Program-made: the position numbers and the translations under genes
Notes under the pieces: generated by a model
Seen by the model: the letters and a program-made list of their open reading frames with translations, nothing else
What the model was told of the DNA's origin: nothing
Databases searched by the model: none
Shown here: piece by piece, positions 8,214-15,272 of the stretch
Numbering within the stretch: position 1 is the stretch's first letter
Layout: each line of letters starts with the position of its first letter
DNA from: Curtobacterium oceanosedimentum
Lineage (GTDB): Bacteria; Actinomycetota; Actinomycetes; Actinomycetales; Microbacteriaceae
Assembly: GCF_020297365.1 (NCBI RefSeq)
Contig: NZ_JAIXIG010000006.1
Location: forward strand, 1-64,000
Reading direction: 5' to 3'
DNA: 64,000 bases

Positions 8214-9691
8214 TCGTCTCCTCTCGGGGCTCCGATCACGATCCAACGTCCGAGCCCGACCGGTGCCTTCCCCCGCTCTGCGCGACGACGACGGAAGCTC
8301 AGCCACGAGACGAGCGGGACGGCGAGTACCAGGAGCAGGATGCTGGCCGCAGCGAAGACGTTGCCCTGCATCGAGTACCAGACGGCGACTGCTGCTCCGA
8401 TGAGCGGGATGCCCACGGCCACGAGGTGACGTCGGGTGAGCGTCGGTCGATCGGGGCGTCCGTGCTGTTCCGGACGGATGCGAGCGACGGGCAGACGTGA
8501 ACTCGATTCGACGACGAAGACCGCTGCGACCGCTGCGACCGCGATGGCTGCGGACACGGCAGTGACGATCGTCGAGGTGTCCCCAGGGCTTGCTGAACGA
8601 GCGCCGGCGAGCACGACCGTCGTGAAGGCCGACGATGCGAGGAACGGGTACGCGGGCACGGACCCCATGACGTTCGGCAGCATCAGCGACGACGGGCCGA
8701 CACGGCTGCTGCGCATCTCGTCGAGCGCGAGCGCGGGCTGGTTGCGCACATCGTCCGACACGAGGGTGAGGACACCGAGCCGCTGCAGGAACTCTCGGAG
8801 GACGAGTGTCTCGTCCGGCGATGGTGCCCACGAGCGCAGCGGCAACTGCGCGCGGACCGTGTCCGTTCCGTCGATGAGCAGCACCCGTGGGTCCTCGTCG
8901 TGCACGAACGCCGCGCGCACGACGACGTCCGGCCCGAGATGCCGATCCGGTGTTGCCAACCGCTGCGCGATGCCCTGCCCGTCGACGAGGACGAGACCGT
9001 GGTCATCCGCGCTGATCGACGCCGAGTCGAGGAACCAGGAAGGGCCGACCACGGGCCGGAGCGCCTGCCCCCGGAGATTCCTGGGCAGCCGCCTCCGCCC
9101 TGCGGCGATGGCCAGCACCACGATCGCGTTGGCCGCAGCGGCACCGGCCGCAATCCATCCCAGAACCGGGGCGTCGGTGACGCGGTTCATCGTGAGCACG
9201 ATCGGACCGAACGCGTCCGTCAGGAAGGCGCCCAGTCCGAGCAGGATGACCACGATCAGCATCTTCTGTCTCACGGCGCGTCGTCGCTCGTCCGTGGGGG
9301 CGAGGACGCGGGCGGAGGCGAGATGGCCGGGAAGCGGAGCATCCGTGGCGAAACGGTCGAGCAACGTGGAGAGACCGCTCGAGCGGAGTGCGAGCTCCCT
9401 CGGTACGACGGAGACGGGAGCCATCCACCAATCATCGATCGGAACGAGGTACAGGTTGCCGTTCACGTCCTCGAGCAGCACGGCACCGTTGCTGGCTGTG
9501 GGAGCGAGACGTCTCGGGAGGACGTCCTCGTCCAGGAACCAGGCGCGCGCGACCGGATCGGTCGTCGTTCGGTCACCGCCGCAGTCGAGGATGACGATCC
9601 GATCTTGCTCGTCGATGACGAGCCTCGTGGCACTTGTCGCAGCGTCCGCCCGGTCACTCGAAGTGGCAGGGCGGGCAAGGGTTTCAGGCAT
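8210..9691 (-). CDS. Polytopic membrane protein of the T7SS operon (493 aa)
   Basis: An unrecognised 493-residue protein that is the best candidate for the secretion-pore or scaffold component besides the ATPase. The first 140 residues are soluble (IVILDCGG..., ...NLYLVPIDDWW). Two membrane segments follow near 145-167 and 178-198, then a soluble beta-rich block (about 200-335). Four more hydrophobic segments lie near 345-365, 375-395, 420-440 and 445-465, and the C-terminus is basic (SFRRRRAERGK). It does not show EccD, EccB, EccE or EssB sequence features I know. It starts at ATG 9691, overlaps the previous gene by 8 bp and the next by 4 bp. Confidence 0.8.
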   Translation of the reverse strand: MPETLARPATSSDRADAATSATRLVIDEQDRIVILDCGGDRTTTDPVARAWFLDEDVLPRRLAPTASNGAVLLEDVNGNLYLVPIDDWWMAPVSVVPRELALRSSGLSTLLDRFATDAPLPGHLASARVLAPTDERRRAVRQKMLIVVILLGLGAFLTDAFGPIVLTMNRVTDAPVLGWIAAGAAAANAIVVLAIAAGRRRLPRNLRGQALRPVVGPSWFLDSASISADDHGLVLVDGQGIAQRLATPDRHLGPDVVVRAAFVHDEDPRVLLIDGTDTVRAQLPLRSWAPSPDETLVLREFLQRLGVLTLVSDDVRNQPALALDEMRSSRVGPSSLMLPNVMGSVPAYPFLASSAFTTVVLAGARSASPGDTSTIVTAVSAAIAVAAVAAVFVVESSSRLPVARIRPEQHGRPDRPTLTRRHLVAVGIPLIGAAVAVWYSMQGNVFAAASILLLVLAVPLVSWLSFRRRRAERGKAPVGLGRWIVIGAPRGDE

Positions 9692-10157
9692 CGATGACGA
9701 TCTTCGCAGCGAGCGCGTCGATGCGCGTGATCAACAGTTCGGCGAGTGCGGGCTCTGCGCTGCTCGAAGAGAGGACGACGAGCTCGTCTCCGACGACCCA
9801 GGACCACGATGCCTGGACGACGACGAAACGCGCGCCACCTGGCCGCTCCAACGCGAGCCGTTGGACCAGCCGCAGTGCGTCGCCGCTGCTCGTGGCGAGC
9901 ATCGACTCCTCGATCGGTCCGATCGGGTCAGGAGCACGAAGGCCAGCCCGAACGACTCCGGCAGACCGACCCGCAAGCGGAGCAGTGCGGACGGCGACCC
10001 AGCCGACCTCGCGTGAGGCCTCGTGGACCATCCAGGCGGCCGCTGCATCCGTCTCGTTGAGTCGTCTGATGATCGTCGGCGCGCTCGAGGGATCGAGACG
10101 ATGTGCCTCGAGGTCGAGCGGACGGAGCACGTCGGTCCGTGGCCACGTGATCCTCAT
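9684..10157 (-). CDS. Uncharacterised protein of the T7SS operon (157 aa)
   Basis: A 157-residue soluble protein of unknown family. Its sequence alternates beta-prone segments (ARFVVVQASWSWVVGDELVVLSS) and helices, ending with a long helix (PALAELLITRIDALAAKIV). There are no cysteines in obvious pairs, no signal peptide and no membrane segment. It overlaps its upstream neighbour by 4 bp and its downstream neighbour by 8 bp, so it is translated with the secretion genes. I cannot assign a function beyond operon membership. Confidence 0.7.
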   Translation of the reverse strand: MRITWPRTDVLRPLDLEAHRLDPSSAPTIIRRLNETDAAAAWMVHEASREVGWVAVRTAPLAGRSAGVVRAGLRAPDPIGPIEESMLATSSGDALRLVQRLALERPGGARFVVVQASWSWVVGDELVVLSSSSAEPALAELLITRIDALAAKIVIDA

Positions 10158-10786
10158 CGTCCGCTCTCCCAGGCGAAGCCGGTCATCAGGATGTCGAAGT
10201 GCGCAACACGCTCGTCCGTGAACAGTTCACCGGCGCACTGGAACGAGATCAGCGCGAAGGAGCCGTGCTCCTGCGGGACCGGCAGGAGGTAGTCCACGCG
10301 CGTCGTCCTCGCTGGCACGTCCGGTCCCGAACCAGCCAGGAACGCCGCGGCGAGGTCTCTGGGAAGCGAAGCCGGCAGCGGTCCTCCTCCGTCGAGCTCA
10401 CCTTCGGAACGGGCCCGGAGCGCTGCCCCCACGGGCAGATCCGTGAGCGTCGTCGAAGCGCCGAGCGCCGGAGCGACCTCAGCGAGTTCGAGTTCCGCGA
10501 TCGTCGGCCCGAGGTAGACGACTCCGATCGTGAACAACATGTTCATCGGCGCTCCGCCGAACCGGCCATCGAAGAAGTACAGGTCGGTCGTACCGGCATC
10601 CGCCATCGTCGTGAAGGCGGAGCTGATGTCGTCGCGTGCGCGGCGCCGTGCCTCGACTGCAGTCGGATCATCTCCGCCGAGGAGGACGAGGTGTCGGTCA
10701 GCGAACGCTCGCGAGGCACGTTTCGGGTCGCCGTCGACCGGGTACCGGTACCACCCGTCCGGCAAGAGGACTCGGTACTGCGTCAC
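10154..10786 (-). CDS. Uncharacterised protein of the T7SS operon (210 aa)
   Basis: A 210-residue soluble protein, start ATG 10786 overlapping the upstream stop by 4 bp. It opens MTQYRVLLPDGWYRYPVD, has a helical region about residues 25-65, a strand-rich core (TDLYFFDGRFGG, LFTIGVVYLGP) and ends ...FALISFQCAGELFTD...FDILMTGFAWESGR. The final 40 residues resemble the end of the 191-aa product two genes downstream. No enzyme motif is visible. It directly follows the putative secreted substrate, so a chaperone, immunity or targeting role is possible, but this is position only. Confidence 0.7.
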   Translation of the reverse strand: MTQYRVLLPDGWYRYPVDGDPKRASRAFADRHLVLLGGDDPTAVEARRRARDDISSAFTTMADAGTTDLYFFDGRFGGAPMNMLFTIGVVYLGPTIAELELAEVAPALGASTTLTDLPVGAALRARSEGELDGGGPLPASLPRDLAAAFLAGSGPDVPARTTRVDYLLPVPQEHGSFALISFQCAGELFTDERVAHFDILMTGFAWESGR

Positions 10787-12066
10787 AGCGAACCGACGTG
10801 GATCTCGCTCTTCGACTTCCAGTAGCCGTCCCAGTCCGTGGCGGCGGAGACGACGTTCTCCACGGGTTCCGGCATCTCCGTGAGACCGGGGAGCCCGGAG
10901 CCCGCGACGACTCCGTTCGCGAGCGCTGCGCGCGTCGCGGCCTCGCGTGCGAGCGCGGAGTCCGGCGCGAGCTTGAGGACTTGAGCGGTCTCCATCAGAC
11001 CGCCGGTGACGTACGTGTCGAGCAACGCCGTGAGGGGCTTCCGGCCGATCGCTTCTGCCTCCCGGACGCCGGCACTGCCTCCCCGGAGGAACGCACTCAA
11101 CTCGCCGGCCGCCCCGGCGTTCGCCGTACGCGCTGCGGCGGCAGCCGAGGCTGCGCGTGTCTCTCCGACCGCCCCCCGCAGCAGCCCCATCGCTGAGCTG
11201 GCGTACTTGGCGGCGCCGAACCCGACCGCGGCCAGTGCGAACCCGAGCGCATCCTTGCCGACGTCCTTCGCGCTCGCGTCACCCGCTACCGACTGCGTCG
11301 CCGTGATCAGCAGCTTCGCGCCGGCAACCGCGAGCCCGATGAGGGCGATCACGGGGAGTGCCGCGGGGAAGAACACGGCTGCGATCACGGTGACGACCAG
11401 GAGGACCGCACCCACGGCATCCAGTACGTCCTTGATCACGTTGAGAACCCCACGTGCATCGTGGATCGCCTGCTTCACGTGGTCGAACCAGCCGTCCTTC
11501 AGGCCGTCGTCGGCGCCCTGACGGATGCGATCGGCGACCCGGCTGGCCAGGTCCCCGTACTCGCCCTGTTCGCCGAAGGGACCGGCGAGCCGGTGGATGA
11601 TCGCCTTCGCCGCGTCGATGTCGCCCTGTGCCGCACTCAGCGCCCGGTCCTGCGCGTCGACCTGGTCCTGGTGCTCCGGGCTGTCCGCCTCGGCGCTGAT
11701 CGTCTGGTTCGCCGCAGCGCGGTGCGCGTCCCGCGCGTCCTGCGCCTGCAGCAGAGCGGCGTCGGCCTCGCGCTGGAGCCCCTCGAGCCCGTCTGCCCAC
11801 TGGTCGAGCGCGGCGGCGAGCGCTGTGTAGCGGCCCTTGGCCTTCTCGATGGCGCCGGCGAGGTCCCCGGCGGAGTCGCGGAACTTCGTCCCCGACTCGC
11901 TCTCCCAGCCATCGCCGTCCTTGAGCCTGTTGAGACGGTTGACCTGCTCGGTGATGGCCTGCTCGATCGAGCGGGCACCCGACGCGGACTGTCGAACCTC
12001 GACCGGGTCGCCGGGCACCGGATCGAGCTGCATGTCGACGGCGCTCCAGTCGCTGGGCCGTGCCAT
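10783..12066 (-). CDS. Putative T7SS substrate: T7SS signal domain plus hydrophobic segment
   Basis: A 427-residue protein with the organisation of a large WXG100-type substrate. Residues 1-130 carry the LDPVPGDPVEV opening and a long helical hairpin with a W-containing turn (GDGWESESGTKF), the pattern of the putative T7SS secretion-signal domain of actinobacteria. Residues 100-205 are coiled-coil-like and Ala/Gln/Asp rich. A strongly hydrophobic stretch covers about 217-255, followed by a second Ala/Gly-rich region (about 270-315). The last 100 residues contain no toxin motif I recognise. It may be a membrane-inserting effector, a polymorphic-toxin carrier or a structural part of the machine. 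It starts one base into the stop of the WXG100-like gene upstream. Confidence 0.7.
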   Translation of the reverse strand: MARPSDWSAVDMQLDPVPGDPVEVRQSASGARSIEQAITEQVNRLNRLKDGDGWESESGTKFRDSAGDLAGAIEKAKGRYTALAAALDQWADGLEGLQREADAALLQAQDARDAHRAAANQTISAEADSPEHQDQVDAQDRALSAAQGDIDAAKAIIHRLAGPFGEQGEYGDLASRVADRIRQGADDGLKDGWFDHVKQAIHDARGVLNVIKDVLDAVGAVLLVVTVIAAVFFPAALPVIALIGLAVAGAKLLITATQSVAGDASAKDVGKDALGFALAAVGFGAAKYASSAMGLLRGAVGETRAASAAAAARTANAGAAGELSAFLRGGSAGVREAEAIGRKPLTALLDTYVTGGLMETAQVLKLAPDSALAREAATRAALANGVVAGSGLPGLTEMPEPVENVVSAATDWDGYWKSKSEIHVGSL

Positions 12067-12359
12067 CAGCTGTCCTTCCCGAGGATCCGGTTCGCGAGCT
12101 CGACCTCGGTCTGCGTGAAGCCGTCGTGCGCACTCTCGGCCATCTCGGCGACGGCCTTGATCGACTCTCGGAGGCGCCCGCGTCGGATGTCCCAGTTGCC
12201 CGCGAAGTCGTCGATCGCACTGCTGACCGTCATCGAGCCGATGCCGATCTTGTAGTCAGATGCGGCAGAAGCGACGTGTTCGAAGTCGCCGTGCAGCCTC
12301 GAGAGGTCGGATGCGAGATTCCCGATCAGGTCGAGATCGAGCTTGATGGTGCCGGCCAC
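12066..12359 (-). CDS. WXG100-like small helical protein (97 aa), T7SS partner
   Basis: A 97-residue two-helix protein. It has the size and layout of ESAT-6-like proteins: helix, a turn centred on FAGNWDIRRGRL, then a second helix (ESIKAVAEMAESAHDGFTQTEVELANRIL). The turn has the F-x-x-x-W-x-x-x-R pattern seen in actinobacterial WXG100-like and EspC-like proteins rather than a strict W-x-G. It is probably the heterodimer partner of the WXG100 protein or an adaptor for the large substrate encoded next. Start ATG 12359, 106 bp downstream of the WXG100 gene, with a hairpin between them. Confidence 0.75.
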   Translation of the reverse strand: MAGTIKLDLDLIGNLASDLSRLHGDFEHVASAASDYKIGIGSMTVSSAIDDFAGNWDIRRGRLRESIKAVAEMAESAHDGFTQTEVELANRILGKDS

Positions 12360-12416
12360 GGTTCCCCCGGTGGATTCCTACTGTTGCTCTTCGTCGACGC
12401 CGCCCCTGCGGCGAGA

Positions 12417-12451
12417 ACGGTGGCCGGCACCCTCAAGGCGCCGGCCACCGT
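12417..12451 (-). terminator. Intercistronic hairpin between the WXG100 gene and the rest of the T7SS operon
   Basis: Arms ACGGTGGCCGGC (12417-12428) and GCCGGCCACCGT (12440-12451) are perfectly complementary over 12 bp, with an 11-nt loop. It lies 14 bp after the WXG100 stop codon. In this position it likely acts as a partial terminator or 3' stabiliser, giving much more WXG100 transcript than downstream secretion-gene transcript. Confidence 0.7.
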
Positions 12452-12465
12452 CGTGCTGGTCCTGA

Positions 12466-12759
12466 CTAGCCGATGCTCGAAGCGAGCTGCTCGTCCGTCG
12501 ACTCGAGCGTGTTCGCCGCGCTCTCGAGGAAGCCCGCCATGCCGTCGATGGCCTGGATGGTCTGCGTCGCACCGGAGTTGAACTCCGAGTACGTCGAGTC
12601 GAAGGCCTTCGAGGACTTGTCGGTGACGTAGCCCGACGAGACGAGGTTGTCGATCTGGCTCTTGAGCTGGCTCAGCTGGTCTTCGATGGCCTTCTGGCCG
12701 TTGCGAAGCTGTGAAGCCTGGTTGCGAAGATCGTCGTAGGTGACGTTGACGTTGGCCAT
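12466..12759 (-). CDS. WXG100 family type VII secretion substrate (EsxA-like)
   Basis: A 97-residue ESAT-6-like protein, secreted as a helical-hairpin dimer by the T7SS. It begins MANVNVTYDDLRNQASQL and contains the Micrococcales variant of the hairpin turn, SGYVTDKSSKAFDSTYSEF, where the W of W-x-G is replaced but the F-x-x-x-Y/F pattern of the second helix is kept. Its C-terminus is a helix ending TDEQLASSIG. The ATG at 12759 is chosen because GGGAGG lies 8-9 nt upstream; a longer frame upstream has no such site. It is the first gene of the minus-strand secretion operon and is divergent from the FHA protein gene. Confidence 0.9.
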   Translation of the reverse strand: MANVNVTYDDLRNQASQLRNGQKAIEDQLSQLKSQIDNLVSSGYVTDKSSKAFDSTYSEFNSGATQTIQAIDGMAGFLESAANTLESTDEQLASSIG

Positions 12760-12878
12760 GGCGCATGCCCTCCCGATGCGGATGTGGAAACCGGGAGCCC
12801 CCCGGCGCGACTCGACCATACTTGATCGCATCGCATCTCGCACCACTTGTGGACAACCACCAGAACGAGGGGTACACC

Positions 12879-13388
12879 GTGGCACGACGCCGCAAGGACG
12901 AGGACGCCCCGGAGCGCCCGGTGGTCACGCACGCCGACGTCGAGCGTGACCGGCAGGCCGGGGTCCTGTCCCGTGCGTGGGTGCTGCCCGCGGCACCGGT
13001 GTCCGACGACGAGCCGGACGCCGAGGTGCGTGCCGAGCACCCCTTGCCGACGATCGGTGTGGTGCCGCGGCTCGTGCTCGAGGTCGCTCCCGGCACCGTC
13101 GTCCCGCTCGACCAGCCGGTCGTGGTCGGACGCCGGGTCGCGACCGCGCCGGGTCGGCGAGCGGTCCTGCTCGACGACCCGGGCAAGTCGGTGTCGCGTG
13201 AACACGCGGCGATGCGGCCGACGGGGGACGGCGGCCTGGTGGTCGAGGACCTCGGCTCGTCGAACGGCACGGTGGTCGTCCGCGCGTCCGGTGCCCAGGA
13301 ACCCAGCGTCGGTGGCGCGCAGGTCGTCGCCCGGCCCGGTGACGTCGTGATGGTGGGCGACTACGCCGTGCGGGTCCTCGCGGGCTGA
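12879..13388 (+). CDS. FHA domain protein beside the T7SS operon
   Basis: A 169-residue protein with a disordered, charged N-terminus (VARRRKDEDAPERP) and a C-terminal forkhead-associated domain (about residues 65-165). The FHA core motifs are present: VVGRR, SVSREHAAM and LGSSNGTVV, so phosphothreonine binding is expected. The start is GTG 12879 with AGGGG 7 nt upstream, in place of an in-frame ATG at 12765 that runs back over the WXG100 promoter region. It is divergently transcribed from the secretion operon, whose ATPase also has an FHA-like N-terminus, so it may regulate or assemble that machine. Its last 28 bp overlap the convergent MpaB-like gene. Confidence 0.85.
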   Translation: MARRRKDEDAPERPVVTHADVERDRQAGVLSRAWVLPAAPVSDDEPDAEVRAEHPLPTIGVVPRLVLEVAPGTVVPLDQPVVVGRRVATAPGRRAVLLDDPGKSVSREHAAMRPTGDGGLVVEDLGSSNGTVVVRASGAQEPSVGGAQVVARPGDVVMVGDYAVRVLAG

Positions 13389-14365
13389 GGGCCAGCAGCA
13401 GGAGCGCCAACAGCAGGGGCGCCAGCAGGAGCGCCAGCAGCAGGAGCGCCAGCAGCAGGGGCGTCAGCACGAGCGCCAACAGCAGGAGCGCCAGCAGCAG
13501 GGGCGTCAGCACGAGCGCCACCAGCAGCAGCCGCCGCCGCATACCGCCGCGCCGTCCGCCGCATCGCCCGCAGCAGCAACGGCCCCGGCAGCCGCAGCAG
13601 CGCCCCCGGCACGAGCGCCCGCACCCCGGCCACCGCCCGGACGGTCCGGCGGAACCGCCGTTCCTCGCGCGGCCCCCACGCGAACCCGTACTGCGACCGG
13701 AGACCATCGGGCAGCATCCCGACGGTCACGATGCGCACGAGGGGCATCACGGCCCGCACCCACAGCGGCGCGAACCGGGGGCGCAGCAGGTCGCGCACGA
13801 CCCCGCGGGCGTCGTCGGTGACCTCGAGTCCGGCCAACGTCTGCTGCCAGTACCGGTCGAACGCGGCCACCGAGGCCGGCCAGCGGTCCGCCGGCACCCG
13901 CAGCGCGGTGGCGATCGGGGCGTAGGCGGCCAGGACCTGCTCGGCGCGGGCCGCCCAGACGTGCGTGCCGAACAGATCGTGCGCCTGCCGGGCGGAGTCG
14001 AACAGTGTCGCGGCGACCCAGAGCTGCCGGTCGACGTCGTCGGCGCCGGCGACGGGCCGGTGCGCACGGTTGACGAAGCCCGCCGCAGTCGCCGAGTCGG
14101 CCTCGGTGCCCACGATGACGGCGTACACGAACATCAGGGTGTGGGCGAGCCGCTGCTGGGGTCGCCGGGCGAAGTCCGAGTGCTGTCGGACACCGGCCGC
14201 GACGACGGGGTCGGCGATCTGCAGCAGGATGGCGCGGCCGCCCGCGGCCACGGGTGTGCTGTCGGCGAGGAACCGACGCAGGTGACGGTCGTGCACGCGG
14301 CCAGCAGACGGACGGGAGGCACGGTGCGGCTCGTGGGTCGCGCCTCCGGGCCGTGGGGTGGTCAC
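13361..14365 (-). CDS. MpaB-like oxygenase family protein (DUF2236)
   Basis: A 334-residue member of the MpaB/latex-clearing-protein-like family, which in characterised members binds haem and uses oxygen. Family blocks are the helical core RFLADSTPVAAGGRAILLQ, DFARRPQQRLAHTLMFVYAVIVGTE, NRAHRPV, DRQLWVAATLFDSARQAHDLFG and the later helices to about residue 275. After the domain comes an Arg-rich stretch and a roughly 50-residue low-complexity tail of (A/P/G) repeats encoded by the adjacent tandem repeat. The start is GTG 14365, overlapping the upstream stop by 4 bp; longer upstream frames read through the previous gene. Substrate unknown. Confidence 0.8.
   Translation of the reverse strand: MTTPRPGGATHEPHRASRPSAGRVHDRHLRRFLADSTPVAAGGRAILLQIADPVVAAGVRQHSDFARRPQQRLAHTLMFVYAVIVGTEADSATAAGFVNRAHRPVAGADDVDRQLWVAATLFDSARQAHDLFGTHVWAARAEQVLAAYAPIATALRVPADRWPASVAAFDRYWQQTLAGLEVTDDARGVVRDLLRPRFAPLWVRAVMPLVRIVTVGMLPDGLRSQYGFAWGPREERRFRRTVRAVAGVRALVPGALLRLPGPLLLRAMRRTARRYAAAAAAGGARADAPAAGAPAVGARADAPAAGAPAAGAPAGAPAVGAPAAGPQPARTRTA
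13389..13522. repeat. Degenerate 15/12-bp tandem repeat array
   Basis: About nine head-to-tail units of the form GCCAGCAGCAGGAGC (15 bp), alternating with 12-bp versions such as GTCAGCACGAGC. The array lies inside the 3' end of the MpaB-like gene, where it encodes an Ala/Pro/Gly tail, and directly after the FHA gene's stop codon. It looks like a slippage-prone minisatellite, not CRISPR (units abut with no spacers). Confidence 0.85.
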
Positions 14366-14727
14366 GCTGCACCCCGTCGGCGTCGCGCCCGCAGGACGGG
14401 GCGCAGGTCGACGGCGATCGCCGCGAGGAGTGCAGCCGCACCGACGACCAGCGCGACCACGGCGGCCGAGGAGTCGACCGGGGCGTCGCGGGTCAGGGCG
14501 AGGAGCGTCGCGACGAGCCAGATCGCGGGGAGCGGCCAGAGACGGGCCGGCGCGCCGGTGACCACGGCGCCGACCACCCCGACGACCAGGAGCGGGACCC
14601 ACCGGCCGACGGGCTCCGCGGTCGTGGCGAGGTGCGCCGCGGCGGCGACCAGGAGCATCGCGGCGATCGCCACCAGGCGCGTGGCCACGGGCGAGCGGCG
14701 GACACCGGTGCGGACACGACGGAACAC
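14362..14727 (-). CDS. Small membrane protein (121 aa)
   Basis: An unrecognised protein with a basic N-terminus (MFRRVRTGVRR) and four hydrophobic segments (about residues 18-35, 43-58, 65-80 and 87-106), ending in an Arg-rich cytoplasmic tail. The topology suggests a four-helix integral membrane protein. It overlaps the MpaB-like gene start by 4 bp (GTGA), so the two are co-translated. No functional motif is visible. Confidence 0.65.
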   Translation of the reverse strand: MFRRVRTGVRRSPVATRLVAIAAMLLVAAAAHLATTAEPVGRWVPLLVVGVVGAVVTGAPARLWPLPAIWLVATLLALTRDAPVDSSAAVVALVVGAAALLAAIAVDLRPVLRARRRRGAA

Positions 14728-14777
14728 GGCCCGATGCTACCGAGCCGTGTTCCGGGATCGCCTGGTGGTGGGCCGGG

Positions 14778-15065
14778 TCAGAGCGGCTTCGTGCCGAGGT
14801 CGCCGCCGAGGTCGGGGCGGTCCTCGCCCTGTTCCGTCAGGTCGGGCGAACCCTCGCGCGGGGCGCCGCCGGTGGGGCCGTCGTCGGTGCCGTCACCGGG
14901 CTGCGGCTCCACCGTCTCGCCGGCGACCGCGTCGTTCGTGACGGTCTCCAGGGACTCCTCGGCCTCGTCCACCTCGTAGGGGCCGACGTGCTCGCGGTCG
15001 ATGTCGTCGTCGCGTCGCTGCTGGGCGTCGAAGTCGTCGACGGGGCTGATGCCGGGGTCGCTCAT
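14778..15065 (-). CDS. Small acidic, disordered protein (95 aa)
   Basis: A 95-residue, strongly acidic protein with no hydrophobic core (MSDPGISPVDDFDAQQRRDD...). It is low in aromatic residues and full of Asp, Glu, Gly and Pro, so it is probably intrinsically disordered. A good ribosome site (AAAGGAA, 6 nt before ATG 15065) supports translation. Similar acidic small proteins are common near recQ in related genomes as far as I recall, but I cannot name a family. Confidence 0.7.
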   Translation of the reverse strand: MSDPGISPVDDFDAQQRRDDDIDREHVGPYEVDEAEESLETVTNDAVAGETVEPQPGDGTDDGPTGGAPREGSPDLTEQGEDRPDLGGDLGTKPL

Positions 15066-15201
15066 GGTGGTTCCTTTCCGTTGCGGGCTTCCTGCATACC
15101 CGGCGGCGCCTGGCGGGCGTCCGGGTTCGTGTCGTGTTCACCCGGGCGTCACCTGTCGGTCACGCCGCCAGGGCAGCATCGCGGATGCTCGGGGGAGTGG
15201 A

Positions 15202-15263
15202 GCGCGGTCGCCGACGGGTGGTCGAGCGACCGCGCCTTCCCCCGCCGTGCCCGATCGGGCACG
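15202..15263 (-). terminator. Two adjacent hairpins downstream of recQ
   Basis: A perfect 18-bp palindrome (15246-15263, CGTGCCCGATCGGGCACG) begins 10 bp after the recQ stop. A second hairpin follows with arms 15202-15211 and 15226-15235 (GCGCGGTCGC and its complement). Together they form a likely intrinsic terminator for the minus-strand recQ transcript. Confidence 0.6.
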
Positions 15264-15272
15264 TGCCGCACG

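Noticed and set aside
13389-13522. CRISPR-like array of short repeats
   Set aside because: Units of 12-15 bp abut directly and there are no spacers; no cas genes are in the window.
12925-13707. Minus-strand frame with repeated Leu/Val stretches that looks like membrane helices
   Set aside because: It is the same tandem repeat read in another frame. The FHA gene and the MpaB-like gene occupy this DNA with better evidence.
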